Assembly: GCA_963771705.1 (NCBI GenBank)
Contig: CAVYUP010000003.1
Location: 124,001-188,000 of the forward strand
Length of the DNA stretch: 64,000 nt
Direction: 5' to 3'
Origin: DATFVA01 sp963771705
GTDB lineage: Bacteria > Bacteroidota > Ignavibacteria > Ignavibacteriales > Ignavibacteriaceae
Under the pieces are notes generated by a model. That model did not search any database. It had not been told where the DNA came from and saw nothing but the letters and a program-made list of their open reading frames with translations. Positions 52,622 to 62,319 of the stretch are shown in pieces (positions within the stretch are counted from its first letter, which is position 1; each line of letters begins with the position of its first letter). The position numbers and the translations under genes were made by a program.

Positions 52622-53133
52622 AAGCTAAGTTAAAAGAAGAAGGATTTATAACCACAACAATTGATGCGCTTGCCGCATGGTCGCGTGAGAGCTCAGTATG
52701 GCCTATGCCAATGGGAATTTCCTGTTGTGCAATTGAAATGATGGCCTCAGGCGATCCTAAATATGATATTGCAAGATTCGGGTCAGAGGTTATGAGATTT
52801 ACTCCCCGTCAATGCGATCTTATGATTGTGGCGGGAACCGTAACATATAAAATGGCTCACGTTGTAAAGAAAATTTATGATCAGATGCCCGATCCCAAAT
52901 GGGTGATTGCAATGGGAGCCTGCACTTCATCAGGCGGAATGTACAGATCATATAATGTAGTTCAGGGAATAGACCAGTTCCTTCCTGTAGATATTTACCT
53001 GGCTGGCTGCCCGCCGCGTCCTGATAATCTTTTAAATGCATTAATTCAGATTCAGGATAAAATCGGAAAGACAAAAGCAAGAGATTTTCAGGATAAAAAA
53101 CTTCCTGAGTTAACCGTCTTACAGAATAACTAA
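52612..53133 (+). CDS. nuoB: NADH-quinone oxidoreductase subunit B
   Basis: NuoB carries cluster N2, the last cluster before quinone. The 173-residue protein shows its ligands: the tandem Cys38-Cys39 in GISCCAIEMM, Cys104 in GACTSSGGM and Cys133 in AGCPPRPDNLL. The start overlaps nuoA. All expected motifs are intact. Confidence 0.98.
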   Translation: MGLEAKLKEEGFITTTIDALAAWSRESSVWPMPMGISCCAIEMMASGDPKYDIARFGSEVMRFTPRQCDLMIVAGTVTYKMAHVVKKIYDQMPDPKWVIAMGACTSSGGMYRSYNVVQGIDQFLPVDIYLAGCPPRPDNLLNALIQIQDKIGKTKARDFQDKKLPELTVLQNN

Positions 53134-53134
53134 T

Positions 53135-53626
53135 ATGAACCTAAAAGAACTTATTCCTCAGAAACTCGTGGAAAACTTTCCGCAGGTGAAATTTGAATTC
53201 ATTGATTACCGCGGTGATCTTTCGGTGAAGTTTGATAAAGAACATGTTACCCACGTCTGCAGGTATCTAAAAGAAGATCCCGAGTTTGATTTTCGTTTAT
53301 GCGAAGATGTAACAGCTGTCGACTGGGCTAAAAGGAAGAACCGTTTTACGGTGGTTTATCATATCTTTTCCTTGAAGCATAACTTCAGGCTCCGACTTAA
53401 AGCAGACGTTGATGAATCAGACTGCAGTATTGATACAGTTTCATCTATCTGGAAAACAGCAAACTGGCTTGAGAGAGAGACTTTCGATATGTTCGGGATT
53501 ACCTTTAATAATCATCCTGATCTCCGCAGAATGTATATGCCGGAGGATTTTGAATATTATCCGCTAAGAAAAGATTTCCCTTTAATGGGAATTCCCGGAA
53601 GTCTTCCATTGCCAAAAAAAGATTAA
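53135..53626 (+). CDS. nuoC: NADH-quinone oxidoreductase subunit C
   Basis: NuoC is a peripheral-arm subunit of complex I. The 163-residue protein has VTAVDWAKRKNRFTVVYHIFSLKHNFRLRLKADVDE and the signature WKTANWLERETFDMFGITFNNHPDLRRMYMPEDFEYYPLRKDFPLMG. It is separate from nuoD (not fused as in E. coli), starts 1 base after nuoB and ends 6 bases before nuoD. Confidence 0.97.
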   Translation: MNLKELIPQKLVENFPQVKFEFIDYRGDLSVKFDKEHVTHVCRYLKEDPEFDFRLCEDVTAVDWAKRKNRFTVVYHIFSLKHNFRLRLKADVDESDCSIDTVSSIWKTANWLERETFDMFGITFNNHPDLRRMYMPEDFEYYPLRKDFPLMGIPGSLPLPKKD

Positions 53627-53632
53627 AAGAAT

Positions 53633-54886
53633 ATGCCTAAACTGACAAAAGACGAAGTTCATCCAAAGATAATTGAAGCACTATTAGGTGCAGATTCCGA
53701 TATCAGTGTAGAAGATGCTCTTGATAACGAAATGGTTCTGAATATGGGACCCCAGCATCCGGCTACCCATGGAGTATTACGTGTGCTCCTGAGACTTGAT
53801 GGAGAAACTGTGGTTGCCAGCGTGCCTGAACTTGGGTATCTCCACCGAGGATATGAAAAGATGGCAGAAAATATGAGTTATTACGAGTTTATACCTCATA
53901 CTGACCGGCTCGATTATCTTTCACCAATGGCAAATAACGTTGCCTGGGTGCTTGCAGTTGAAAAGTTGGCCGGTATTGAAGCTCCGCCCCGTGCGCAGTA
54001 TATAAGGATGATGATAGCTGAGTTTGCAAGAATTGCTTCACATCTTGTGGCTATAGGCTCGCTGGCAATGGATGTGGGCGCTCTGACAGTTTTTCTCTGG
54101 ACATTACGTGAAAGGGAAAAAATCCTTGATATATGGGATATACTCTGCGGCGCAAGGTTTACGAACAGCTATACACGTATAGGCGGTGTTGCCAATGATG
54201 CCCAGCCTGAAGCCCTTGCTAAGGCTAAATGGTTCATAGATCAGTTTGATGAGAACCTTGATGAATGCGAGAGGCTCATAAATACAAACAGAATCTTTAT
54301 TGAAAGACTTGAAGGCGCAGGAGTTATTTCGGCTGAAGATGCATTAGACCTGGGTATGACAGGACCAAGCCTCAGAGGCAGCGGGGTGGAATATGATATC
54401 CGCAGGAATTCACCCTATATGTTCTATAATGATATGGATTTCAAAGTAGTTACATTTTCTGAAGGTGATTCCCTTGCAAGGTATTTTGTCCGTGCTGATG
54501 AAGCCCGGGAAAGTGCCAGGATTATCAGGCAGATTCTGGATAAAATGCCTGGTGGTGAGGTACTGCTCAATCAGCCTAAAAAAGTTCTTCCTCATAAAAC
54601 AGAGATTTATACAAAGATGGAGGAATTAATACACGATTTTATGATCGTTAATTTCGGAATAAATCCTCCTGAGGGAGATATATACCATGCAATCGAAGGC
54701 TCAAAAGGTGAACTCGGATTTTATCTTGTCAGTAAGGGAGAAGGACGTCCCTGGAGATGTAAGATCCGCAGCCCTTCTATGGTTAATCTTCAGTCTCTTC
54801 CTCATTTAATAAAAGGTCAGATGGTGTCTGATGTTGTTGCAATAATCGGCAGCATTGATCCCATTATGGGGGAAGCCGACAAATAA
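53633..54886 (+). CDS. nuoD: NADH-quinone oxidoreductase subunit D
   Basis: NuoD forms the quinone-binding site with NuoB. The 417-residue protein has an N-terminal extension of about 30 residues, then MVLNMGPQHPATHGVLRVLLRLDGE, PELGYLHRGYEKMAENM, HTDRLDYLSPMANN, RIGGVANDA and a C-terminal EGSKGELGFYLVSKGEGRPWRCKIRSPSMVNLQSL. The conserved HPATHG loop and the ESPKGE-like end (here EGSKGE) are present. A 96-bp gap separates it from nuoE. Confidence 0.97.
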   Translation: MPKLTKDEVHPKIIEALLGADSDISVEDALDNEMVLNMGPQHPATHGVLRVLLRLDGETVVASVPELGYLHRGYEKMAENMSYYEFIPHTDRLDYLSPMANNVAWVLAVEKLAGIEAPPRAQYIRMMIAEFARIASHLVAIGSLAMDVGALTVFLWTLREREKILDIWDILCGARFTNSYTRIGGVANDAQPEALAKAKWFIDQFDENLDECERLINTNRIFIERLEGAGVISAEDALDLGMTGPSLRGSGVEYDIRRNSPYMFYNDMDFKVVTFSEGDSLARYFVRADEARESARIIRQILDKMPGGEVLLNQPKKVLPHKTEIYTKMEELIHDFMIVNFGINPPEGDIYHAIEGSKGELGFYLVSKGEGRPWRCKIRSPSMVNLQSLPHLIKGQMVSDVVAIIGSIDPIMGEADK

Positions 54887-54982
54887 TCAAGGCTGCGGCT
54901 GGTTATGCAGAATTGATTTTAGAGAAAGAATTTGAGTACCGTGCCTGCGGTTCAGCTGTTCCAGAAAAAGAAGCGAATTTAT

Positions 54983-55468
54983 ATGAATGAATTTAAATTT
55001 TCAGAAGAAAATCTTCAAAAGATTGACGACATACTAAAAAAATATCCGGTAAAGAAACCCGCTATTATGCCAGTGCTTTATCTTGCACAGGAGCAGAACG
55101 GGTTTATTTCTAATGAGGTAATAAAAGAAGTTGCTTCTATCCTCGATGTTACTCCCGAAGAGGTTCTGGGAGTTGTTACCTTTTATACCATGTATCATCA
55201 GAAGCCTATGGGTAAATATCATATACAGGTATGCACAAACGTAAGCTGTATGCTCCGCGGGGGATATGAGCTTTATGATAAGGTAAAGGAAAAGCTTGGT
55301 ATAGATAATATGCAGGTTACCGGAGATCATACCTTTTCGCTTGAGGAAGTTGAATGTATGGGTTCCTGTGGAACTGCCCCGATGATTGCGGTTAATGAAG
55401 ATTATTATGAAAATCTTACTAAAGAAAAAGTTGTTGAAATTTTAGATTCACTAAAGAATAAAAATTAA
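54983..55468 (+). CDS. nuoE: NADH-quinone oxidoreductase subunit E
   Basis: NuoE carries the 2Fe-2S cluster N1a. A frame open from a TTG at 54932 would add 17 residues unlike the family, so the ATG at 54983 (MNEFKFSEENLQKID, 161 residues) is preferred. Ligands are seen in VCTNVSCMLRGG (C-x4-C) and VECMGSCGTAP (C-x3-C). The VLYLAQEQNGFIS and EVLGVVTFYTMYHQKP segments match the thioredoxin-like fold. Its stop codon directly abuts the nuoF start. Confidence 0.97.
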   Translation: MNEFKFSEENLQKIDDILKKYPVKKPAIMPVLYLAQEQNGFISNEVIKEVASILDVTPEEVLGVVTFYTMYHQKPMGKYHIQVCTNVSCMLRGGYELYDKVKEKLGIDNMQVTGDHTFSLEEVECMGSCGTAPMIAVNEDYYENLTKEKVVEILDSLKNKN

Positions 55469-56791
55469 ATGGAAAAAATTGTTCTTCCTGATATTAAAGA
55501 TATTCACTTAATGGATGTTTATCTGCAGAACGGGGGATTCACTGCAATAAAAAAAGCTCTAAGCCAGTCGCCCGATGATATAATCGACCAGGTTAAAAAA
55601 TCAGGACTAAGAGGCCGCGGAGGAGCTGCTTTTTCAGCTGGGCTTAAATGGAGCTTCATGCCTAAAACCACAGATAAACCTAAGTATCTATGTGTGAATG
55701 GGGATGAAAGCGAACCAGGATCATTTAAAGACCGGCAGATTTTTGAATATAACCCCCATCAGCTTATTGAAGGAATTTTAATTACTGCCTATGCGATCGG
55801 GGCGAAAGTAACTTATATTTATATACGTGGAGAGTATCATAAGTGGATAAAACTCCTGCAGAAAGCTCTGGACGATGCGTATTCGAAGGGCTTTGTAGGG
55901 GAGAAAATGAAAGAAACATTCGGAACAGGTTTTTTCTGCGATATTTATATACATAAGGGAGCCGGTGCTTACATTTGCGGAGAGGAATCCTCGCTTATGA
56001 ATTCCATTGAAGGGAAGAGAGGTTACCCGAGAGTTAAACCGCCGTTTCCTGCACAGTTCGGCTTATGGGGATGTCCTACTACGATAAATAATGTTGAGAC
56101 TATAACAAATGTTCCCGCTATTATTAATAAGGGATGGGAATGGTTTTCGAAGATAGGGGAGCCGAAGCACCCCGGAACAATACTTTACGGTCTGAGCGGT
56201 CACATAAACAAACCGGGTGTTTACGAACTTCCATCAGGAACTCTACTTACCGATCTTATTTATAAATACGGCGGCGGCGTTCCCGGCAATAAAAAAGTTT
56301 TGTGTGTAATTCCGGGCGGATCCTCAATGCCTCCATTAAGAGGAGACCAGCTTGAGGGTGTTAAGATGGATGCAGAGTCTCTTAAAACGGTTGGTTCAGC
56401 AATTGGAACCGCAGGTGTGATGGTGATGGATGAGGACACAGATCTGGTGAAAGTTCTGGCCAGAATATCAAAATTCTATTACCATGAAAGCTGCGGTCAA
56501 TGCACACCATGCCGTGAAGGTACCGGATGGATGCTTAAAATTTTAAACAGGATATTAAGAGGCGAAGGTTCGAAGAGCGATATTGATTTGCTTGTTTCAG
56601 TAGCAAACAATATAGAAGGTAATACCATTTGTGCCCTTGGCGAGGCTGCTGCATGGCCCGTAAAATATATGGTGCAAAGATTTCGCGAATACTTTGATGA
56701 CAGAGTGAAAGATATAGTTGAGCTGCCGGTAGCTAACAAAGTTCATTCTATGAGGCATACTGCAATACCTGTATCAGAAATTAAACATTAA
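55469..56791 (+). CDS. nuoF: NADH-quinone oxidoreductase subunit F
   Basis: NuoF binds FMN, NADH and cluster N3, the entry point for electrons. The 440-residue protein has the FMN/NADH motif KKSGLRGRGGAAFSAGLKW, VNGDESEPGSFKDR, GAGAYICGEESSLMNSIEGKRG, and the 4Fe-4S motif ESCGQCTPCREGTGW with a further Cys in GNTICALGEAAAWP. It is the last nuo gene here: a terminator follows and nuoG to nuoN must be elsewhere. Ferredoxin- or formate-linked diaphorases share these motifs, but the ABCD context fits complex I. Confidence 0.97.
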   Translation: MEKIVLPDIKDIHLMDVYLQNGGFTAIKKALSQSPDDIIDQVKKSGLRGRGGAAFSAGLKWSFMPKTTDKPKYLCVNGDESEPGSFKDRQIFEYNPHQLIEGILITAYAIGAKVTYIYIRGEYHKWIKLLQKALDDAYSKGFVGEKMKETFGTGFFCDIYIHKGAGAYICGEESSLMNSIEGKRGYPRVKPPFPAQFGLWGCPTTINNVETITNVPAIINKGWEWFSKIGEPKHPGTILYGLSGHINKPGVYELPSGTLLTDLIYKYGGGVPGNKKVLCVIPGGSSMPPLRGDQLEGVKMDAESLKTVGSAIGTAGVMVMDEDTDLVKVLARISKFYYHESCGQCTPCREGTGWMLKILNRILRGEGSKSDIDLLVSVANNIEGNTICALGEAAAWPVKYMVQRFREYFDDRVKDIVELPVANKVHSMRHTAIPVSEIKH

Positions 56792-56810
56792 GTATTTGTC
56801 AGCCTTAAAA

Positions 56811-56840
56811 AAGGCGGTCATTACTGACCGCCTTTTTTAT
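56811..56840. terminator. Terminator between nuoF and ferritin
   Basis: The stem AAGGCGGTCA (56811-56820) pairs with TGACCGCCTT (56825-56834), with a 4-base loop and a T-run after it. A short A-run precedes it, so it may serve both convergent genes. Confidence 0.92.
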
Positions 56841-56861
56841 GATTTAATCATTGTGCAGAAA

Positions 56862-57362
56862 TCAGCCAGCTGATCTCATACCCAATTCCCTGTCGAGCAG
56901 GAACAATCCATTTTTATTATCCCCAACCATATTAATCTTGTCCAGAATATTCATAGCGGTAGCTTCTTCCTCGACCTGTTCGGTAACAAACCATTGAAGA
57001 TACGTGTTAGTCGCATGATCCTTCTCAGTTATCGCAAGATCAACCATATCATCAATAGATTTGCTGACCATCTGCTCATGCTTCAGAGTTTCTGTAAATA
57101 TTTCAGCTGCGTCTTTCCATTCACTTTTAGGTGCGTCAATTTTTGATAAATTTACGCGGCCGTTTCTCTGGTTAATGTAACCATAGATTTTCATTGCGTG
57201 GCTGTACTCTTCACCAGACTGGACTTTCATCCAGTGAGCAAATCCGTTCAGGTTTTCAGACTCAAAATAGGCTGCCATAGACAGATAAAGATAGGAAGAT
57301 GATAATTCAAGGTTCATCTGTGCATTCAATGCCTTCTGGATTTTATCTTTTAACATAGTCAT
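56862..57362 (-). CDS. ftn: Ferritin (FtnA-type)
   Basis: The 166-residue iron-storage ferritin has a four-helix core with ferroxidase residues in MNLELSSSYLYLSMAAYFE (Glu), QSGEEYSHAMKIYGYINQRNG (Glu-Glu-x2-His), ETLKHEQMVSKSIDDMVDLA and WFVTEQVEEEATAMNIL. This is the bacterial non-haem type; no Met-bridged haem site was identified. The start could be Met1 or Met3 (MLKDKIQKAL). It is monocistronic and convergent with nuo. Confidence 0.96.
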   Translation of the reverse strand: MTMLKDKIQKALNAQMNLELSSSYLYLSMAAYFESENLNGFAHWMKVQSGEEYSHAMKIYGYINQRNGRVNLSKIDAPKSEWKDAAEIFTETLKHEQMVSKSIDDMVDLAITEKDHATNTYLQWFVTEQVEEEATAMNILDKINMVGDNKNGLFLLDRELGMRSAG

Positions 57363-57431
57363 CCCTCAGTTTTGTTTGTTTTATTTGATATTTAAATGTA
57401 AGAAATAAAAGATACGGCAACAAATACGCAA

Positions 57432-58874
57432 TCAATCCCCCTTATATTTGGAAAGTCCACCTCCGTAAGTTGCAATCCACTTGCTGCCATCTCGGTCAAT
57501 GGCCATACCAAATACTCTATTTGATGCTAATAAGGAATTGGCAGTAGTATAACTGTACCAGCTGCCGTTTTCATATTTAGAAAATCCATTTTCCAGATTA
57601 CAAACCCAGATAATATTTCCAGTTTGAACTGACACCATAGAAATTTTGATGCTTGGAATAGAAGGATAATAATCCCAAATATTTCCATCGAAAAAGGCTG
57701 TTCCGCCAATAGAATTATTACCGATTGAGGAAAAGCCTGCCCAGACACTCGAACCGTTTAAAAACACCAAAGAGGTAACCTTGCTGCCTGCTGGCAATTT
57801 GGAATTTTCAGAATTATATAGCTCCCAGCTGCTCCCATCAAACTTCACAATGCCACTCCCGAATGTACCTATCCATAAATTATTATTTCCATCCTGACCT
57901 ATGGCGGAGATGGAGTTTGTTGGAAGTCCTGAGTTACTCACATCATAAATCGTCCAGGCAGCACCGTCAAAATGACTCAGTCCCAAATTGGTACCAACCC
58001 AGATACTATTTTCATTTTCTTTAAAAGCACAATAAATATAATCTGACGGAAGTCCTGTTTGAGTACCCTGAATATCGAAAAGTCCGTTTTTATAAACTAC
58101 CAGGCCATTTGTTGAACAGATCCAGATTTCATTACCAAAAGCATAAATGGTGTTAACATTTCCTCCAGGATAGGAGGAATTTACCGGATTAAAGACGACC
58201 CAGCTGGTATCATCAAACTTAGTGAGGTTGTAGGAGTCTACCATCCACTTGCTGCCATCTTCATCTATAACAACACCGTTAAGGTAGTTTGTAGGGATAG
58301 GTGAATTAGATACCGAATAATTAACAAAAACAGATGTATCTTCCAAGGATAAATAAACCCTTGATGATCTGCCTGTAGTAACAACGGCGGTAGAGTATAA
58401 GTCCCAATAACCAGTTTTTTTCAGAACGATAGAATAAGTATCAGGAAGAACTTTTTGAAAAACAAAGGGAGTAACTTTTCCGGTAGCTGTATCATTTAGA
58501 AATATGGCTGCACCCTGAGGTGAGGAATCGATATTCAGGTATCCCAGCATTGTAGGGTTAATAGTATAATCCAGAAAAACGCTGGTCAGTGAATCTTTAA
58601 TAATACTCACAAATTCTGAAGAGTCCTTAAAAAGAGGCAGTTTTGCAGTCAATTTATAAATACCCATATCCAGGTAAGGAATAGTATCCGGGGTCAGGTA
58701 GCCTGTATTTATATTATTAAGGTAGATTTTTGCCCTTGAGGGTTTGGAATCAACGAACAATTTACCGGAGTTTTTGGAAATCAAATCGGGAGGACTTGTG
58801 GAGACTTCCTTATTACAGGAAATAAAAAGTGTTGTCAGAAAAAGTATTATGAGTATCGATATTGATGATTTCAT
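57432..58874 (-). CDS. Lipoprotein with PEGA domains and a two-component-regulator-type propeller
   Basis: The 480-residue protein has a lipoprotein signal (SILIILFLTTLFISC). Two PEGA-type domains follow (SGKLFVDSKPSRAKIYLNNINTG... and LGYLNIDSSPQGAAIFLNDTATGKVTPF..., residues about 35-180). Then come repeated units such as IWICSTNGLVVYKNGLF, IWVGTNLGLSHFDGAAWTIYD and LWIGTFGSGIVKFDGSSWELYN, typical of the ligand-binding propeller of hybrid two-component sensors, here without kinase. The gene ends the TonB-DUF4249 operon (18 bp spacing). It is probably surface-exposed and may bind the same ligand. Confidence 0.85.
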   Translation of the reverse strand: MKSSISILIILFLTTLFISCNKEVSTSPPDLISKNSGKLFVDSKPSRAKIYLNNINTGYLTPDTIPYLDMGIYKLTAKLPLFKDSSEFVSIIKDSLTSVFLDYTINPTMLGYLNIDSSPQGAAIFLNDTATGKVTPFVFQKVLPDTYSIVLKKTGYWDLYSTAVVTTGRSSRVYLSLEDTSVFVNYSVSNSPIPTNYLNGVVIDEDGSKWMVDSYNLTKFDDTSWVVFNPVNSSYPGGNVNTIYAFGNEIWICSTNGLVVYKNGLFDIQGTQTGLPSDYIYCAFKENENSIWVGTNLGLSHFDGAAWTIYDVSNSGLPTNSISAIGQDGNNNLWIGTFGSGIVKFDGSSWELYNSENSKLPAGSKVTSLVFLNGSSVWAGFSSIGNNSIGGTAFFDGNIWDYYPSIPSIKISMVSVQTGNIIWVCNLENGFSKYENGSWYSYTTANSLLASNRVFGMAIDRDGSKWIATYGGGLSKYKGD

Positions 58875-58892
58875 TATCTGTTATTTTCGCTT

Positions 58893-59876
58893 TTATGGAT
58901 TTGCAGGGACATAGCCGAACGAGCTTATATATTCTGAAGCAATCTTTGATCCTCTTCTCTGTTTTGTATAGGATCCGAAAATTCCCAATCCTCCTTCCAC
59001 ATTTGTATAGTCAACTTCATCCAGTATGATTGTATAATCATCAAAGAACCCATTTGTAACAGAAAAATATTTGGAAAGAGGGTCGTCGAATACAAGCAGT
59101 TCAAGCACAAGCGCGTAGATTTTATAATGGGATTTCACAGGGTCACCCTTAGAGATCTGCCGGAAGACAGAGTCAAGAGCGCTGTTCTTAAAACTAGCCA
59201 AAGTATTTTTGGTAGGTGAGGGGTATACAGCCTCTATACCCCTTCCAACATCTTCATACTTTTCAGGAACCAAAATTTCGCGTCTTTCCTCATTACCGTT
59301 TACCATCTTAGAATAAATTAGAATTAGCCTTGGCAAATACCATCCGAGGGATGAACCCTGAAACCATGCATATGAAAAATAATCATGAGAAAGTGAAGGA
59401 ATTCTGAATGCGTTGGTATCAGATGTATCTATATTTGAATAGTTCCAGTTCACGGTTTCAGGCAGTGTTGTACTTGCTTTAAGTGTTTTTCCGTCAGCGA
59501 GAATTGCTTCAATCTCCAGTGAAGTGCTGATGCCGGGGTTAAAATTATCGACATAAAAGAAATGAAGAGGATCTTTATACCTGGAACTATCTGTTCTTGC
59601 TATGCTGCTGTCTTTCATAAAATAAACCTTGTCGCCGGCCCAGATTCGTATATAGGCATTCTTCAGAAAGGGGTCTGTGGTATTTACAAAGGGATCATAA
59701 CCCCCTACTTCATAGCTTCTGGATATAGTTGCTGTCTGTAATGAAGTATCACTGCGTATAACACAGTTTAAAATATATTTCTGCTGAAAATCACCTTTTG
59801 GACTGAAATTCTCTTCACAGGAATAATTAATTAACATCGCAGTAACAAAAAATATTATTACAATAACTTTTTTCAT
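58893..59876 (-). CDS. DUF4249 family lipoprotein, partner of the TonB receptor
   Basis: The 327-residue protein has a lipoprotein signal (VIVIIFFVTAMLINYSC). The segments YILNCVIRSDTSLQTATISRSYEVGGYDPF, AYIRIWAGDKVYFMKD and SLEIEAILADGKTLKASTTLPE are typical of DUF4249, a family often adjacent to TonB receptors in Bacteroidota. A capping or substrate-binding role is inferred. Its start overlaps the receptor stop by 4 bases, so they are co-translated. Substrate is unknown. Confidence 0.85.
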   Translation of the reverse strand: MKKVIVIIFFVTAMLINYSCEENFSPKGDFQQKYILNCVIRSDTSLQTATISRSYEVGGYDPFVNTTDPFLKNAYIRIWAGDKVYFMKDSSIARTDSSRYKDPLHFFYVDNFNPGISTSLEIEAILADGKTLKASTTLPETVNWNYSNIDTSDTNAFRIPSLSHDYFSYAWFQGSSLGWYLPRLILIYSKMVNGNEERREILVPEKYEDVGRGIEAVYPSPTKNTLASFKNSALDSVFRQISKGDPVKSHYKIYALVLELLVFDDPLSKYFSVTNGFFDDYTIILDEVDYTNVEGGLGIFGSYTKQRRGSKIASEYISSFGYVPANP

Positions 59877-62110
59877 ATTTCAATCCTGATGGAAGCAGTC
59901 GGCAAAACCGGGAGCATATTAACCCGTTTTCCTGTATCTCTTTCGAAATAAAAAATATTTTTTCGATCGTAAACGTTCAATACATTTCCACTCACTTCGA
60001 TTTTTGTGAATCCGATAGTAAATTTTTTTGTAAGGCCAATATCAAGACGATGGTAAGTCGGAAGTCTGCCGAGATTAGGATCTCCGAGCAGAGTATAGGG
60101 AACATAATTTCCATAGAAACCACCATATCCAAAAAGATTGTTGAGGTAAAGCTTATCGTAGTAGCCGACGATCTGCGTGAAAGGTAGTCCAGAATTAAAG
60201 AACCAGCTGATACTGGTTTCCCAGCCGGAACCAAGATTAAACGTAAGATTTGAATTTACTGCGTCTCTTGAATCATACCTTGGGTAAGAAACCCATCCAT
60301 TAATATTTCTATATGACCAGCTGAGTGAATATGAGGCAGTGAACTGAACAAGTCCAGTAGAATATTTCAGTAGAAATTCAGCTCCGTAGGATTCACCGCT
60401 CGCCTGGATTAGATCGGGGTCCTCGTCCGATGCTTTATCGGGATTAAGTTCCGCCGTACGCTTCATATCTTTATAATAAACCTCTGAGCTGAAAGAGATT
60501 CCGTCGGGAAGCAAAATCTCAATTCCCCCAACATAATGTATTGCTACAGGAACTTTCAGATAATCAGGAACAATTGTCCAGGGTTCGAACAAAGAAATCA
60601 CTTCCTTTTCATTAGCAAGTGTTATCAGCTCCTGGCTATAGATTCCCCAGGCTCCTTTTAATCTCAGCCAGGGATAAACAGCATATGTAAGGTTTACCCT
60701 CGGTTCAAAGAAAGGAGCATGCTGAGTTGTAAGCGATAGTAAATTTATTCGGGTCCCGATGTCTGCCCCAAAACTCTCAAACCTCAGGAATCGGTACTTG
60801 GCATATAGACTAAAATGAAGTGCCTGGGAGGAAAGAGCTGATTTAGTACCCTGAAGATTTTCAAAACTATAATCAGTTTTAACCGATTTCAGTTTATATC
60901 CCACTCTGATTTCATCCCTGCTCTCATACACATTGGTAAAATCGGCTTTAAGAGTTATGTCTCCGATAGAATTTCTTCTCTCTTTGGCGTTACTCAGCTT
61001 AGGATCTATCGCCCCGTCGAATGAACTTGATGAAAAATTTACTTCTGAATATATAGGTACATCCTGCCACGCCTGGAACCAGTAAAACCCGTATAAGTTA
61101 TTATCCCAGCTGTAATCTGCTTTTTCAGGATCATTATTTTTTAATCCATCATGACTATTAAAACCCTGCAGAGCAAATTTCGTAAGGCTTTTAGTATTTG
61201 AAGTCGCATAATTTACTTTACCTGATAAATCGTAAAAGCTGAATGGGGCATCTTTATAATTAATGAATTTTCCGAGGACCTTATCGAATAAACTTTTTCT
61301 CCCGGTAATCATAAAGGATCCTCCCGGTATAGGACCTTCGACGGCAGCCTTTCCGGTTAAAAAGCTTAGTGTGCTGTTAGCGCTATAACGGTTTTTATTG
61401 CCGTCTTTTGTTATCATATTAAGTACCGATGAAAGTCTGCCGCCATACTCAGCTGTAAATCCTCCTTTATAGAACTCGACAGCATTTATCATTTCAGGGT
61501 CGATAATACTGAATAATCCCAGCGCATGGAAAGGATTATAAACGGGAATGTTGTTCAAAAGGACCAGGTTCTGATCACTTGCGCCTCCCCGTACATAATA
61601 TCGGGCAGATATGTCGCCGGTTGACTGGACTCCAGGGAGAAACTGCAACGATCGGAAAATATCGGTTTCTACTCCTTTGGGAAGAAGCTCAAGCTCCCTG
61701 ATATTTAGTTTCTGCAGTCCGAGATCAGTTTCATTCGGGTGATGATATTTTTCTCCAATTTTTTCAATCTCCTGAAGCTTAATAGTGCTTTCACTTAAAA
61801 GTACATTTATCTGGGTTACTTCATCAGCTTTTATAAATACAGGGAGATGTTTAGCTATATATCCTACGTAAGTCACTCTAATGCTGTACGTCCGGCCTGC
61901 AGGAATACCGGTAATCGTAAAACTGCCCCTTAAATCAGCCGAGGCACCAAGAGAAGTACCTTCTATAAGAATATTTGAATATGGTAATGCTTCACCGGAA
62001 AGGGAATCAGTTATAAATCCTCTCAGTGTGCCGGTTTTTTGAGCATAAACTGAGAAACTTAAGGATGAAAGGAGTAGAAGGACACAAAAGTATATTAATT
62101 TCATCAGCAT
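59873..62110 (-). CDS. TonB-dependent receptor with carboxypeptidase-regulatory-like domain
   Basis: The 745-residue protein has a signal peptide (IYFCVLLLLSSLSFSVYAQ), a CarboxypepD_reg-like domain (TGTLRGFITDSLSGEALPYSNILIEGTS...YVGYIAK), a plug (FRSLQFLPGVQSTGDISARYYVRGGASDQNLVLLNNIPVYNPFH, then GGFTAEYGGRLSSVLNMITKDGN) and a beta-barrel ending LPTASIRIEI. It lacks the SusC extension, so it is not a classic SusC/SusD glycan pair. It heads the operon with DUF4249 and the propeller lipoprotein, and is divergent from the helicase gene. Confidence 0.92.
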   Translation of the reverse strand: MLMKLIYFCVLLLLSSLSFSVYAQKTGTLRGFITDSLSGEALPYSNILIEGTSLGASADLRGSFTITGIPAGRTYSIRVTYVGYIAKHLPVFIKADEVTQINVLLSESTIKLQEIEKIGEKYHHPNETDLGLQKLNIRELELLPKGVETDIFRSLQFLPGVQSTGDISARYYVRGGASDQNLVLLNNIPVYNPFHALGLFSIIDPEMINAVEFYKGGFTAEYGGRLSSVLNMITKDGNKNRYSANSTLSFLTGKAAVEGPIPGGSFMITGRKSLFDKVLGKFINYKDAPFSFYDLSGKVNYATSNTKSLTKFALQGFNSHDGLKNNDPEKADYSWDNNLYGFYWFQAWQDVPIYSEVNFSSSSFDGAIDPKLSNAKERRNSIGDITLKADFTNVYESRDEIRVGYKLKSVKTDYSFENLQGTKSALSSQALHFSLYAKYRFLRFESFGADIGTRINLLSLTTQHAPFFEPRVNLTYAVYPWLRLKGAWGIYSQELITLANEKEVISLFEPWTIVPDYLKVPVAIHYVGGIEILLPDGISFSSEVYYKDMKRTAELNPDKASDEDPDLIQASGESYGAEFLLKYSTGLVQFTASYSLSWSYRNINGWVSYPRYDSRDAVNSNLTFNLGSGWETSISWFFNSGLPFTQIVGYYDKLYLNNLFGYGGFYGNYVPYTLLGDPNLGRLPTYHRLDIGLTKKFTIGFTKIEVSGNVLNVYDRKNIFYFERDTGKRVNMLPVLPTASIRIEI

Positions 62111-62319
62111 TCAAGAGTAGACCCCAAAGGATCATTTTAAAGAGAGCCGTCTTACTTTGATTTCATTTCCACTCAAAGTGACTTTCTTCGAATTGAAGGT
62201 CAAAATTAAGTTAAATCATCTTTTATAACAAGCGAAATTAAAGTGATTATGTTATTACCCAGGAGGCGCAAACAGGCAGTATTTATCAATTCCACTATTT
62301 TCTTACCTTTTTATTCGGA

